Below, piece by piece: positions 17,408 to 26,201 of a DNA stretch of 64,000 nt. The stretch covers positions 248,001-312,000 of the forward strand of contig NZ_FO082820.1 of assembly GCF_000967425.1 (NCBI RefSeq), in the 5' to 3' direction. The translations under genes and the position numbers were made by a program. Below the pieces are notes generated by a model. That model was not told where the DNA came from, ran no database searches, and saw nothing but the letters and a program-made list of their open reading frames with translations. The DNA comes from Pseudorhizobium banfieldiae. Lineage in GTDB: Bacteria > Pseudomonadota > Alphaproteobacteria > Rhizobiales > Rhizobiaceae. Position 1 is the stretch's first letter; every line of letters begins with the position of its first letter.

Positions 17408-18859
17408 TCAGACGTTGAGGAGCAGGAATTCCCGCTCCCACGGGCTGATGACCTGCATGAAGGTCTCGAATTCGCCGCGCTTGACGCCGGCATAGAGGCC
17501 GATGAACTCCGGGCCGAGCACCTCCGCAAGGGCCGGCTCCGCCTCAAGCGCCGAGACGGCCTCCAGGAGGCCCCGCGGCAATTCAATCGAACCTTCATTG
17601 GCACTGTGCTCCGTCGGGGGGCCCGGCTCGACCTTGTTCATGATACCGAGCAGCCCGCAGGCGAGGGAGGCTGCCAGCGCCAGGTAAGGGTTTGCGTCGG
17701 AGCTCGGTAGGCGGTTCTCCACGCGCCGCGCGCCAGCATCGGAGACCGGTACGCGGAAGGCCGTGGTGCGATTGTCATATCCCCAGGCATTGTTTACCGG
17801 CGCTGCCATGTCCGGTGTCAGGCGGCGGTAGGAGTTGACATAGGGCGCCATCATCACGAGCGCCTTGGGGACATAAGTCTGCATGCCGCCGATGAAGTGG
17901 AAGAACTCGCTGGAGGGGGAGCCGTCCTCGTTGGAAAAGACGTTCCGTCCCGTTTCGATGTCGACCACCGACTGGTGGATGTGCATCGCGGATCCCGCCT
18001 GACCCTGCATCGGCTTTGCCATGAACGTTGCGTAGATGCCGTGCTTCAGCGCAGCTTCGCGGATCGTGCGCTTGAAGAGGAAGACCTGGTCGGCCAATTC
18101 TATCGGGTCGCCGTGCCGCAGATTGATCTCGAGCTGGGCAGGCCCTTCCTCGTGAATGAGCGTGTCGATCTCCAGGCCCTGCTTCTCGGAAAAATGATAG
18201 ATGTCGTCGATCAGTTCATCGAACTCGTTGATGCCGGCGATCGAATACCCCTGGCCGCCGAGAATGGCGCGGCCCGAGCGTCCCTTCGGCGGATGCAGGG
18301 GATAGTCCGGATCATCATTCTTGGCGACGAGGTAGAACTCGATTTCCGGCGCGACCACCGGCTTCCACCCTCGCTCATGATAAAGGTCGACGATGTTCTT
18401 CAAGACGGCGCGAGGCGTGTAGGGGACGTTGTCGCCGCCGATGCCGACCACATCGCAGATGACCTGGGCCGTCGGATCCGTCTCCCAAGGCACGACGGAG
18501 AGAGTTGAAAGGTCGGGAACCAGCTTCAGGTCGCTGTCGCGTGGCTCATAGCGAAAGCTGGCCGTCTCGTCCGGATATTCGCCGGAGATCGTGTGTCGGT
18601 AGAGAGCGGAAGGCAAGGCAAGCGACGTGTTGGAGGTAAACTTCGACGACGGCATCATCTTGCCGCGCGGGACGCCTGCGAGGTCTGGCGTAATGCACTC
18701 GACATCCTCGATGCCGCGCGCCCGCAGCCAGGCGACGGCTTCCTTCCAGTCGTGTACGCCGCGCAGAGAGGTCAGGGCTGGTGGCGCAGGCTGTCCGCCG
18801 GTCGATTTCAGCACAGGCCCTGCGGATGGGGAGGCAGGCGACGGTTTCTTGCGCGTCAT
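17408..18859 (-). CDS. Glutamine-synthetase-like gamma-glutamyl-amine ligase (PuuA type), copy 1
   Basis: This GS-fold enzyme would join glutamate to an amine such as putrescine at the cost of ATP. It carries the acidic metal-site stretches VAPEIEFYL and EEGPAQLEINLRHGD, the SAMHIHQSV nucleotide loop and the RLPSSDANPYLALAA C-terminal site. It lacks the adenylylation region of true GlnA. The frame is open about 60 codons farther up, but that part overlaps the divergent gene and has low-quality composition, so I start at ATG 18859 (483 residues) despite a weak ribosome site. It is paired with the FAD oxidase downstream. Confidence 0.85.
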   Translation of the reverse strand: MTRKKPSPASPSAGPVLKSTGGQPAPPALTSLRGVHDWKEAVAWLRARGIEDVECITPDLAGVPRGKMMPSSKFTSNTSLALPSALYRHTISGEYPDETASFRYEPRDSDLKLVPDLSTLSVVPWETDPTAQVICDVVGIGGDNVPYTPRAVLKNIVDLYHERGWKPVVAPEIEFYLVAKNDDPDYPLHPPKGRSGRAILGGQGYSIAGINEFDELIDDIYHFSEKQGLEIDTLIHEEGPAQLEINLRHGDPIELADQVFLFKRTIREAALKHGIYATFMAKPMQGQAGSAMHIHQSVVDIETGRNVFSNEDGSPSSEFFHFIGGMQTYVPKALVMMAPYVNSYRRLTPDMAAPVNNAWGYDNRTTAFRVPVSDAGARRVENRLPSSDANPYLALAASLACGLLGIMNKVEPGPPTEHSANEGSIELPRGLLEAVSALEAEPALAEVLGPEFIGLYAGVKRGEFETFMQVISPWEREFLLLNV

Positions 18860-18980
18860 GAAGCACCGGTATGCGTTGATCGGAGCGCCATCATAACCAG
18901 AGATTGGCAATTGGCGAGGGGGCGGCATTGACTTTGCCCGACTGATCGCAAACAGGGAAACCTGCTGAAGGGAGCCGCAC

Positions 18981-20168
18981 TTGGTCCGCAAATTCGACGC
19001 CGTCATTCTTGGAGCCGGAGCCGCGGGGATGATGTGCGCCATTCGTGCCGGGCAGCGCGGCAGGAGGGTCCTGCTCCTCGATCATGCGAAGGCGCCGGGC
19101 GAAAAGATCCGTATTTCCGGCGGCGGAAGATGCAACTTCACCAATACCGGGACTTCGCCGGCAAACTACATCTCCGCCAACGCCCACTTCGCCAAGTCCG
19201 CCCTTGCGCGCTACACGCCGCGTGACTTCATTGCTCTCGTGGACAAGCATGGCATAGCCTGGCACGAGAAGACGCTCGGACAGTTGTTCTGTAACGGCAG
19301 CGCCAAAGAGATCATCGGAATGCTGACGGCAGAGATGCGCGCCGCGGATGTTGAGATGGAGCTCCAGCAGGAGATTTCGTCGATCGAACACACCGGTGCA
19401 GTATTCCGTGTCGGAACGTCAACCGGGCCAGTCCAGACCCCGGCCTTGGTGGTCGCCACAGGCGGCAAGTCGATCCCTAAGATGGGAGCCACTGGTCTTG
19501 CCTATCGGATCGCCGAGCAGTTCGGCTTGAACCTGATCGAAACCCGCCCGGGGCTGGTGCCGCTGACGCTCGATCCGCAGTTGCTCGAGCGTCTGGCGCC
19601 GCTGTCGGGAGTTTCTGTCCCCGCGGAGGTGCGTCACGGAAAGACGGCCTTTCGCGAAGCACTCCTCTTAACCCACAGGGGTATGAGCGGACCGACTATC
19701 CTGCAGATATCGTCCTACTGGCGCGAAGGCGATGATATCCTGCTGAAGATCGAGCCGGAGCATGACCTCTTCCAGATGCTGAGGTCGGCGCGGAGGGAGA
19801 ATGGCCGCCAGGCGCCTCTGACCGTGCTGTCCGAGCTTTTGCCGAGGCGCCTCGCGCAGTACCTCCTGGAAAGGTCGGGCGTCGCAGCCCATGTCCAACT
19901 GGCCGACTGCCCGGACAAGGTGCTCCAGGCGGTCGCTGCCTCGGCCCAGGAATGGCGTGTTCGGCCGGCGGGATCCGAAGGCTATCGCACGGCGGAGGTA
20001 ACCCTTGGCGGTGTCGATACAAAGGAACTGGATTCGCGGACGCTTGCCGCCAGGAAGGTTCCCGGCCTCCACTTCATCGGCGAGTGCGTCGATGTGACCG
20101 GCTGGCTTGGGGGGTATAATTTCCAGTGGGCCTGGGCCTCGGGCCATGTTTGTGGGGACGCATTGTAG
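18981..20168 (+). CDS. HI0933/YhiN-family flavoprotein
   Basis: This 395-residue FAD/NAD(P) oxidoreductase has the N-terminal dinucleotide fold VILGAGAAGMMCA (8-20), the family signature SGGGRCNFTN (46-55), and the C-terminal PGLHFIGECVDVTGWLGGYNFQ (split here across the FAD site). The family function is poorly defined; some relatives act on bile acids or tRNA-linked chemistry. Translation begins at TTG 18981, with AAGGGAGC 6 bases upstream; no ATG is available before the nucleotide fold. It is divergent from the GS-like gene across 121 bases. Confidence 0.85.
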   Translation: MVRKFDAVILGAGAAGMMCAIRAGQRGRRVLLLDHAKAPGEKIRISGGGRCNFTNTGTSPANYISANAHFAKSALARYTPRDFIALVDKHGIAWHEKTLGQLFCNGSAKEIIGMLTAEMRAADVEMELQQEISSIEHTGAVFRVGTSTGPVQTPALVVATGGKSIPKMGATGLAYRIAEQFGLNLIETRPGLVPLTLDPQLLERLAPLSGVSVPAEVRHGKTAFREALLLTHRGMSGPTILQISSYWREGDDILLKIEPEHDLFQMLRSARRENGRQAPLTVLSELLPRRLAQYLLERSGVAAHVQLADCPDKVLQAVAASAQEWRVRPAGSEGYRTAEVTLGGVDTKELDSRTLAARKVPGLHFIGECVDVTGWLGGYNFQWAWASGHVCGDAL

Positions 20169-20704
20169 GCATCGCTGATTCAAGCCTTGTTAAGGTGCTT
20201 TGATCATCCTGCCTTGATGCCGGCAAATTCCTGCTGTCAGGATGTGGCATGCGGCCTGTCGCGGCAGACCGCGACCGACAACGCTCTTGGGGTTCAGATC
20301 ATGCAGAAAGTTCGCCGTGCCCGTGCTGTCGCCATTGCCAAGGCTGAGGATGCCGACCGGCTCTTTCGTCTGCGCCTCCTGTTGCTGTGCGCTGGCGCGA
20401 CCGCTGCCTTCCTGGCGCTGCCGGCAATTCTCTGATCGTCGCGAATCGTCCTTGACCGACGGCCTGAGGCTCAAGAGCCTGCCCGCAATCCGGCAGACGG
20501 CTGCAGGAGCACGCGGTATCGGCGTTGCGAACCGCTGATAATATCGATCTTCCAGTCCACGCTCCCTCCTTCCTCTATTCTCCCATGCTCGGGATGATGC
20601 CACGATCGCAGCAACGACTTCGTACATTGTCTCTACCTCCGAAAATGAAAAGCCGTCGTCTGAGATGGAACGGTTCATAGGCTTCTGAAACAGCCGGAAA
20701 CGCG
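20169..20704. other. Long gap with one candidate small gene
   Basis: Between the HI0933-type gene and the LysR gene there is no well-supported large gene. It holds a plausible 44-codon membrane-protein frame on the plus strand (20301-20435). It also has a minus-strand ATG at 20627 behind a perfect GGAGG with 8-base spacing, whose frame runs to 20190 but looks non-coding after about 40 codons. Nothing else is recognised. Confidence 0.5.
20301..20435 (+). CDS. Possible small membrane protein (44 residues)
   Basis: The frame encodes a basic, helical N-terminus (MQKVRRARAVAIAKAEDADR) followed by one hydrophobic segment, LLLLCAGATAAFLALPAIL, at the very C-terminus. That arrangement fits a tail-anchored small protein. 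A GGGG stretch lies about 10 bases before the ATG. The size and lack of known homologues leave it uncertain; the opposite strand is also open here. Confidence 0.35.
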   Translation: MQKVRRARAVAIAKAEDADRLFRLRLLLLCAGATAAFLALPAIL

Positions 20705-20732
20705 CTATGTTTTTCACCGATGAAAAACATAG
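20705..20732. promoter_or_regulatory. 11-bp inverted repeat overlapping the LysR start codon
   Basis: CTATGTTTTTC and GAAAAACATAG flank ACCGAT perfectly. The downstream arm contains the second codon of the LysR gene. A regulator bound here would block its own transcription or translation. Confidence 0.65.
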
Positions 20733-21592
20733 GTTGGGACACATACGAACTTTTCCTCAAGGTCGCCCGTCATGGCGGCCTGTCCGGCGCTGCCGGTGTC
20801 ACCGGCTTGAGCCCTGCTACCATCGGACGTCGGATGCTCGAGCTGGAAGGCGGCGTGGGGCGCCCGCTCTTTCTCCGCAGCCGGACCGGCTATCAGCTGA
20901 CGCCTGAGGGTGCGGTGCTTTTCGAGCAGGTGCAGGAGATGGAAGGTGCGGCACGACGGATAGATGCGTGGCAACAGGAAAGCGCTTCGCCGCTGGTGAG
21001 GATCGCCTGCGGCACCTGGCTTGCCTGGTGGTTGGCAAGGCATCACACACGCCTTCAGACGGCCGAAGAGAACCTCCGCATCGACATGTTCATCGCGGAG
21101 CGAAGGGCGAGCCTCGCGCACCGCGAGAGCGATATCGGCATCCGGGCCTTCGAGCCGGAGGAGGGTAATCTTGCCGCGCGCCGTTTGGGCGAAGTGGCTT
21201 ACGCCGCTTACCGCTCCCGCGAGGCCGATACCTCAGGTCGGGGGCGCTGGCTTGCCGTTGCGGAGGAAGAGGCGATTTCCGCTTATCTCCGCTATCCGCA
21301 CGAGCATCAGGCGGGCGCGATTACAGTGACGGTCAATCGGCCGAGATCGCTCCGTGACCTGGTGATCGCAGGCGCGGGTATCGCCGTGCTGCCATGCTTC
21401 GTGGGGGACAATGACGTTCGGCTGGAACGGGTAGGGGAGGAGATAACTGCCCTGCGTCACACTCAGTGGATCGTGATGAACAATGACGACCGTCACAGGC
21501 GGGAGATCCGGACGGTCGTGGACCGGATCACGGAGCTTGTGTGCAGCCATGTCGACCTTTTTGCAGGCCGCCGCCCTGCCTCGACGGGCTGA
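20720..21592 (+). CDS. LysR-family regulator
   Basis: The 290-residue protein has an N-terminal winged helix (residues about 5-63, GAAGVTGLSPATIGRRMLELE) and a LysR effector domain that is less conserved. No Shine-Dalgarno sequence precedes ATG 20720. A perfect palindrome covers this start, so expression is probably low and autoregulated. No gene with a clear functional link is adjacent: upstream lies a 550-base gap, and downstream the gene is convergent with the small gene after aceA. The target is unknown. Confidence 0.85.
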   Translation: MKNIGWDTYELFLKVARHGGLSGAAGVTGLSPATIGRRMLELEGGVGRPLFLRSRTGYQLTPEGAVLFEQVQEMEGAARRIDAWQQESASPLVRIACGTWLAWWLARHHTRLQTAEENLRIDMFIAERRASLAHRESDIGIRAFEPEEGNLAARRLGEVAYAAYRSREADTSGRGRWLAVAEEEAISAYLRYPHEHQAGAITVTVNRPRSLRDLVIAGAGIAVLPCFVGDNDVRLERVGEEITALRHTQWIVMNNDDRHRREIRTVVDRITELVCSHVDLFAGRRPASTG

Positions 21593-21596
21593 ATGC

Positions 21597-21631
21597 GCAA
21601 AGGGCGCCGCGACATGCGCGACGCCCTTTGC
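21597..21631. terminator. Bidirectional hairpin between LysR gene and aceA-linked small gene
   Basis: GCAAAGGGCG and CGCCCTTTGC pair perfectly, with an inner CGCG/CGCG helix in the loop. It lies 4 bases past the LysR stop and 14 bases past the stop of the minus-strand gene. T-runs are short. Confidence 0.65.
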
Positions 21632-21645
21632 TTATCATGGCCTGC

Positions 21646-21882
21646 TCAGTGAGCCTGGGTGACAACAACCGGAATGAGGAGATCGCCCCAGTTTCCGTCG
21701 CCGCCATGATGGCGGGCGGAGCGGACGAGTTCGACCGATACGCCAGCGTCGACGGCTTTCATGACCGACTGGTTGAGACGGTGTAGGTCGTTGGCGACCA
21801 TACGGATCATGGCCTGCTGGTCGGTGGTCATGGCGGATGCCTGTTCTTCGGCACGTTCCTTGACGCGGGTCTGTGGGGTCAT
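21646..21882 (-). CDS. Small conserved protein downstream of aceA (DUF6074-like)
   Basis: This 78-residue cytosolic protein starts at ATG 21882 behind a strong AAGAGGAGAAA. The sequence MIRMVANDLHRLNQSVMKAV and the ending WGDLLIPVVVTQAH match, as I remember it, a small protein family common in rhizobia and labelled DUF6074; function unknown. It follows aceA on the same strand after 110 bases containing a hairpin, so it may be transcribed with isocitrate lyase, perhaps at a lower level. Confidence 0.75.
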   Translation of the reverse strand: MTPQTRVKERAEEQASAMTTDQQAMIRMVANDLHRLNQSVMKAVDAGVSVELVRSARHHGGDGNWGDLLIPVVVTQAH

Positions 21883-21942
21883 TGTATTTCTCCTCTTATA
21901 CGCGGGGTTCTTGAAGTTGCTGATCCGGGTGCTGGTCGGTCT

Positions 21943-21966
21943 CCTCTCCCCGCGGACGGGAAGAGG
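21943..21966 (-). terminator. Hairpin between aceA and the small downstream gene
   Basis: On the minus strand CCTCTTCCCG pairs with CGGGGAGAGG (one G-U) around TCCG. There is no T-run, so it suggests a partial terminator or an mRNA 3' stabiliser. Confidence 0.45.
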
Positions 21967-21992
21967 CATGGCGAAGGGCTGTGCCCGGGATA

Positions 21993-23282
21993 TTATTCAG
22001 CGGCCGGCCTGAACTGCTCGGTCTCGGTCGATTCCTTCATGGCTGTGGTCGAGGACTTGCCGCCGGTGATCGCCATGGAGACAGCGTCGAAGTAGCCGGT
22101 GCCGACCTCGCGCTGGTGCTTGGTGGCGGTGTAGCCGTTGACCTCTGCCGCGAATTCGGCTTCCTGCAGCTCGGAATAGGCGGCCATCTGCCGATCCTTG
22201 TAGCCGCGCGCCAGTTCGAACATGCCATAGTTCAGCTGGTGGAAGCCGGCGAGGGTGATGAACTGGAACTTGTAGCCCATCGCACCCAGTTCCTTCTGGA
22301 ACTTGGCGATCGTCGCGTCGTCCAGGTTCTTCTTCCAGTTGAACGACGGCGAGCAGTTATAGGCAAGCTTCTTGCCCGGGTGTGCCTTGTGGACGGCTTC
22401 GGCGAACTTGCGGGCCTGTTCCAGGTCCGGCTTGCCGGTTTCCATCCAGATCATGTCGCAGTGCGGAGCATAGGCGATCGCACGGGCGATGCAGGGCTCG
22501 ATGCCATTCTTGACCTGGTAGAAGCCTTCGGCCGTGCGACCGGCATCGTAGTCGACGAAAGGCTGGTCGCGCTCGTCGATGTCCGAGGTCAGGAGCTTGG
22601 CGGCCTCGGCATCGGTACGGGCGACGATCAGCGTCGGGACGCCCATGACGTCCGCGGCGAGGCGAGCGGCGTTCAGGTTGCGGATATGGGCCGCCGTCGG
22701 GATCAGAACCTTCCCACCGAGATGGCCGCACTTCTTCTCAGAGGCGAGCTGGTCTTCGAAGTGAACGCCTGCGGCGCCGGCTTCGATGAAGGCCTTCATG
22801 ATCTCGAACGCATTCAGCGGTCCGCCGAAGCCGGCTTCCGCGTCGGCGACGATCGGCGCAAACCAGGTCTCGACGGAAAGCCCCTTGCCTTCGGCCGTCT
22901 CGATCTGGTCGGCGCGCTGCAGTGTGCGGTTGATCCGCTTTGCAAGCTCCGGAGCTGCATTAGCCGGATAGAGCGACTGGTCCGGATACATGGCGGACGC
23001 GGTGTTGGCGTCGGCAGCGACCTGCCAGCCGGAGAGGTAGATGGCCTTCAGGCCGGCGCGGACCATCTGCATGGCCTGGTTGCCGGAGAGCGCGCCGAGA
23101 GCGTTGATGAAGGGCTCTTTGTTGATCAGCTTCCACAGGCGATTGGCGCCCATCTCCGCCAGCGTGTACTTGATTTCGACTGAGCCGCGCAGACGCTTCA
23201 CGTCCTCTGCCGTGTAGGGGCGCTCGATGCCGTCATAACGGTCTTTCGGGGCGTTCGGAATGAGGTTGTAAAAGTCGGTCAT
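21993..23282 (-). CDS. aceA: Isocitrate lyase
   Basis: This glyoxylate-shunt enzyme cleaves isocitrate to succinate and glyoxylate and is needed for growth on acetate or fatty acids. The 429-residue protein has the catalytic loop KKCGH at 183-187 (nucleophile Cys185) and the metal-site region [11 protein letters not shown] start at ATG 23282, preceded by GGAG with 8-base spacing; a TTG six bases upstream is also in frame. It is divergent from a RamB-like regulator, which fits control by acetyl-CoA or fatty-acid status. Malate synthase is not in the window. Confidence 0.97.
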   Translation of the reverse strand: MTDFYNLIPNAPKDRYDGIERPYTAEDVKRLRGSVEIKYTLAEMGANRLWKLINKEPFINALGALSGNQAMQMVRAGLKAIYLSGWQVAADANTASAMYPDQSLYPANAAPELAKRINRTLQRADQIETAEGKGLSVETWFAPIVADAEAGFGGPLNAFEIMKAFIEAGAAGVHFEDQLASEKKCGHLGGKVLIPTAAHIRNLNAARLAADVMGVPTLIVARTDAEAAKLLTSDIDERDQPFVDYDAGRTAEGFYQVKNGIEPCIARAIAYAPHCDMIWMETGKPDLEQARKFAEAVHKAHPGKKLAYNCSPSFNWKKNLDDATIAKFQKELGAMGYKFQFITLAGFHQLNYGMFELARGYKDRQMAAYSELQEAEFAAEVNGYTATKHQREVGTGYFDAVSMAITGGKSSTTAMKESTETEQFRPAAE

Positions 23283-23358
23283 CTGCAAGGCTCCATCTTC
23301 ATTCGTGGCTTCCGCATCAGCAACCGTAGCTGCCTGCGTCTGTGACGGGATTTACAGA

Positions 23359-23390
23359 TGCAAACGCCGAACTGCCAGAAAATATGCAAA
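23359..23390. promoter_or_regulatory. Two TGCAAA repeats upstream of aceA
   Basis: TGCAAA occurs at 23359-23364 and 23385-23390, 26 bases apart, in the aceA-regulator intergenic region. They resemble half sites of the TTTGCAAA-like element that I recall for actinobacterial RamB. The resemblance is weak. Confidence 0.3.
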
Positions 23391-23501
23391 AACAGAGACA
23401 TCAAAAGGGTTATGATGTCGCTTGTTTGACAAGGGCTGTTGTGAAGATGTAAAAATCGTCAAAGAAGCTGTCTGGTGCGGGCGTGTAAAAAAAGGTGACA
23501 A

Positions 23502-24920
23502 ATGGCTGAACGCAAGATTTTCGCCGGGCCTCGCGTACGACGTGTTCGTCTCGGGCTCGGCCTGACGCAGACGGCAATGGCGGAGGCGCTTGGGATATCG
23601 CCGTCCTATCTGAACCTGATCGAGCGGAACCAGCGCCCGCTCACGGTACAACTGCTCATCAAGCTGGCCTCGGTCTACAAGGTCGATCTCGACCTGCTGC
23701 AGGGAGAGGGCAACGGCGCGGCGACCCAGCTGCGCGAAGTGTTTGCCGATCCTCTCCTGTCGGGCGAAATTCCGGGTGATCAGGAAATCCTCGAAGTCGC
23801 GGAGGCTGCTCCCAATGCCGCGCTTGGAATGGTGAAGCTTTACCGGGCATATCGGGAACAGGCGGCCCGCCTGACGGATCTCACCGACATTCTGGCGAAG
23901 GAGGGGCATGAGACTTCGGTTTCTGCAACCCATCTGCCGATCGACGAAGTCCGGGACAGGCTGGAGCGTCGTCCGAACTTCTTCGGCCGGATCGAAGATG
24001 CAGCCGAAGAGTTCGTGCAACGCCTGGGTCCAGGGGAGGACCTGCCGGGAGCTTTGAAGGCCTGGCTGAAGGCCCAGCATGGTATTGCCGCGCGCACCCT
24101 GCCCATACACGCAATGCCAAATCTGCGACGCCGATATGATCGCCACTCGATGCGGCTCTTTTTGTCCGAGAGGCTGTCTCCTTTCGACAGGACGCGAGAA
24201 CTGGCCGCCGAGGCTGCACAACTGGCGTTATCCTCGGAGATCCTGGCGGAACTGGAAGACCTGTCGTTCACCAGCAGCGAGGCACGCCGCATCGGAAGGT
24301 TCGAACTGGCGCGCTATGCCGCGCATGCGCTGATGATGCCATATGGGGCCTTCCTCTCGGCTGCGCAGAAGGCCCGCTATGACATCGACCTCTTGAGGTC
24401 CCGCTTCGATGTTTCGTTCGAGCAGGCGGCCAACCGGATCACCACGCTTTCCAGACCCGGGGCGGCGGGGCTTCCGTTCTTCCTGCTCGAACTGGATCAT
24501 GCGGGCAATGTGATCCGGCGTGCGGGATCGCAAGGCTATCCCAAGGCGGCGTTCGGCGGGCTCTGTCCGAAGCTCGGCATCCACTCAGCCTTCGCCCAGC
24601 CTGGCCAGATATTGGCGGAAGCGGCGGAAATGCCCGATGGTACCGCCTACCTGACGGTTTCCCGCACGATCGACGGACCTCAGGCGGCTTTCGGAGAACG
24701 GATAAGGCGGACTGCCTTGCTCATCGGATGCGAACTGGCGCTCGCCGGCGAGACTGTCTATGGCCCGGCCGTTGAAAGCACAGCCGCGCGGGTGCTCGCC
24801 GGCACGGCCTGCCGCCTCTGCGAACGACGGGGCTGCCTTGCCCGCGCGGAACCCCCGTTGACGCGCCCGCTGGGGCTTGACGAGATGGTGACGGGATTGA
24901 GCGCCTTCGATTTCCAGTAA
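23502..24920 (+). CDS. RamB-like XRE-family regulator of short-chain acyl metabolism
   Basis: Order of parts: an XRE helix-turn-helix at residues about 9-64 (MAEALGISPSYLNLIERN), a linker, an IrrE/DUF955-like middle domain (about 150-310) and a C-terminal DUF2083-like domain (about 310-460) with several Cys (TACRLCERRGC). The middle domain lacks the HExxH metalloprotease motif, so it probably acts as a sensor. RamB in actinobacteria controls aceA and propionate genes. Divergence from aceA supports a similar role here. ATG 23502 follows AAAGGTGAC. Confidence 0.8.
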   Translation: MAERKIFAGPRVRRVRLGLGLTQTAMAEALGISPSYLNLIERNQRPLTVQLLIKLASVYKVDLDLLQGEGNGAATQLREVFADPLLSGEIPGDQEILEVAEAAPNAALGMVKLYRAYREQAARLTDLTDILAKEGHETSVSATHLPIDEVRDRLERRPNFFGRIEDAAEEFVQRLGPGEDLPGALKAWLKAQHGIAARTLPIHAMPNLRRRYDRHSMRLFLSERLSPFDRTRELAAEAAQLALSSEILAELEDLSFTSSEARRIGRFELARYAAHALMMPYGAFLSAAQKARYDIDLLRSRFDVSFEQAANRITTLSRPGAAGLPFFLLELDHAGNVIRRAGSQGYPKAAFGGLCPKLGIHSAFAQPGQILAEAAEMPDGTAYLTVSRTIDGPQAAFGERIRRTALLIGCELALAGETVYGPAVESTAARVLAGTACRLCERRGCLARAEPPLTRPLGLDEMVTGLSAFDFQ

Positions 24921-25030
24921 GCCGATCCTGCAGTGCACATTTTCCTTGTGGCGGCAAAATTTCCTTCTTACTCTCGCCTCGAAATGGGGAACGGCTGCAT
25001 CGATGGCCGACAAGTCGAACTGGAGAGATC

Positions 25031-26128
25031 ATGAAGACCAAGCTGCTGCATCTTGCTGCAACCGTTGCCAGCCTCGCCGTGACCGCTACCGCCGCCATGG
25101 CCCAGGAACGGGTGGTGCATGTCTACAACTGGTCCGACTACATCGATGAGTCGGTGCTGGAAGACTTCACGAAGGAAACCGGCATCAAGGTCGTCTATGA
25201 CGTGTTCGATTCCAACGAAATCGTCGAGACGAAGCTTCTGGCCGGTGGCTCCGGCTATGACGTCGTTGTTCCGACCGGACCCTTCCTGGCGCGCCAGATC
25301 CAGGCGGGCGTTTTCCAGAAGCTCGACAAGTCGAAGCTGCCGAACCTGTCGAACATGTGGCCAGAAATCACCGAGCGCCTGGCCAAGTACGACCCCGGCA
25401 ACGAGTACGCCGTAAATTACATGTGGGGAACGACCGGGCTTGGCTATAACGTCGACAAGGTGAAGGCAGCGCTTGGCGACGTGCCGGTCGACAGCTGGGA
25501 CATCCTCTTCAAGCCAGAAAATGCCGAGAAACTGAAAGCCTGCGGCATCAACATCCTCGACGCCTCCGACGAGACCTTCGCGATCGCGATGAACTATGTC
25601 GGCAAGGATCCGGACAGCAAGGAGACGGCCGACCTTGAGGCAGGTGGCGAGGTTTACATGAACATCCGCCCGTTCGTGAAGACTTTCAACTCGTCGGCTT
25701 ACATCGACGAACTGGCCAATGGCGATACCTGCATCTCGATGGGCTGGTCGGGCGACGTCCTGCAGGCCAAGGCGCGCGCTGAAGAGGCGGGCAACGGCGT
25801 GAACGTGGAGTACGTGATCCCGAAGGAAGGCACATACATGTGGTTCGACAATCTGGCGATCCCGGCTGACGCCAAGAATGTCGAGGAGGCCCACGAATTC
25901 ATCAACTTCCTGATGAAGCCCGAGGTCATCGCCAAGGCCTCGAATTACGTCCAGTATGCAAACGGCAACCTGGCATCGCAGGAACTGCTCGACAAGGAAG
26001 TCCTGGAGAACCCCTCCGTCTATCCTCCGGCCGAGACAGTGTCGAAGCTCTTCACCATCTCTCCCTACGGACCGCGTGAGCAACGCGTGCTCAACCGGAT
26101 CTGGACCCAGATCAAGACCGGCAGCTGA
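25031..26128 (+). CDS. potF: Putrescine/polyamine ABC transporter, periplasmic binding protein
   Basis: This PotD/PotF-family protein has a Sec signal peptide, MKTKLLHLAATVASLAVTAT, with cleavage near residue 24 (AMA before QERVV). The mature sequence starts with the typical VVHVYNWSDYIDES. The family binds putrescine or spermidine through aromatic and acidic residues. It heads potFGHI, where the spacing is short throughout. Import of putrescine would supply the gamma-glutamyl-amine pathway suggested by the GS/oxidase pairs elsewhere in the window. Confidence 0.92.
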   Translation: MKTKLLHLAATVASLAVTATAAMAQERVVHVYNWSDYIDESVLEDFTKETGIKVVYDVFDSNEIVETKLLAGGSGYDVVVPTGPFLARQIQAGVFQKLDKSKLPNLSNMWPEITERLAKYDPGNEYAVNYMWGTTGLGYNVDKVKAALGDVPVDSWDILFKPENAEKLKACGINILDASDETFAIAMNYVGKDPDSKETADLEAGGEVYMNIRPFVKTFNSSAYIDELANGDTCISMGWSGDVLQAKARAEEAGNGVNVEYVIPKEGTYMWFDNLAIPADAKNVEEAHEFINFLMKPEVIAKASNYVQYANGNLASQELLDKEVLENPSVYPPAETVSKLFTISPYGPREQRVLNRIWTQIKTGS

Positions 26129-26201
26129 TACAGAGGGGCGGGCAGTGACCCCCCCCTTCGCATTCTTGTCTCTGATACCCGCAACGCTCGATGGAGCAGG
26201 C

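Noticed and set aside
21981..23183. 400-codon plus-strand frame opposite aceA
   Set aside because: Antisense shadow of isocitrate lyase.
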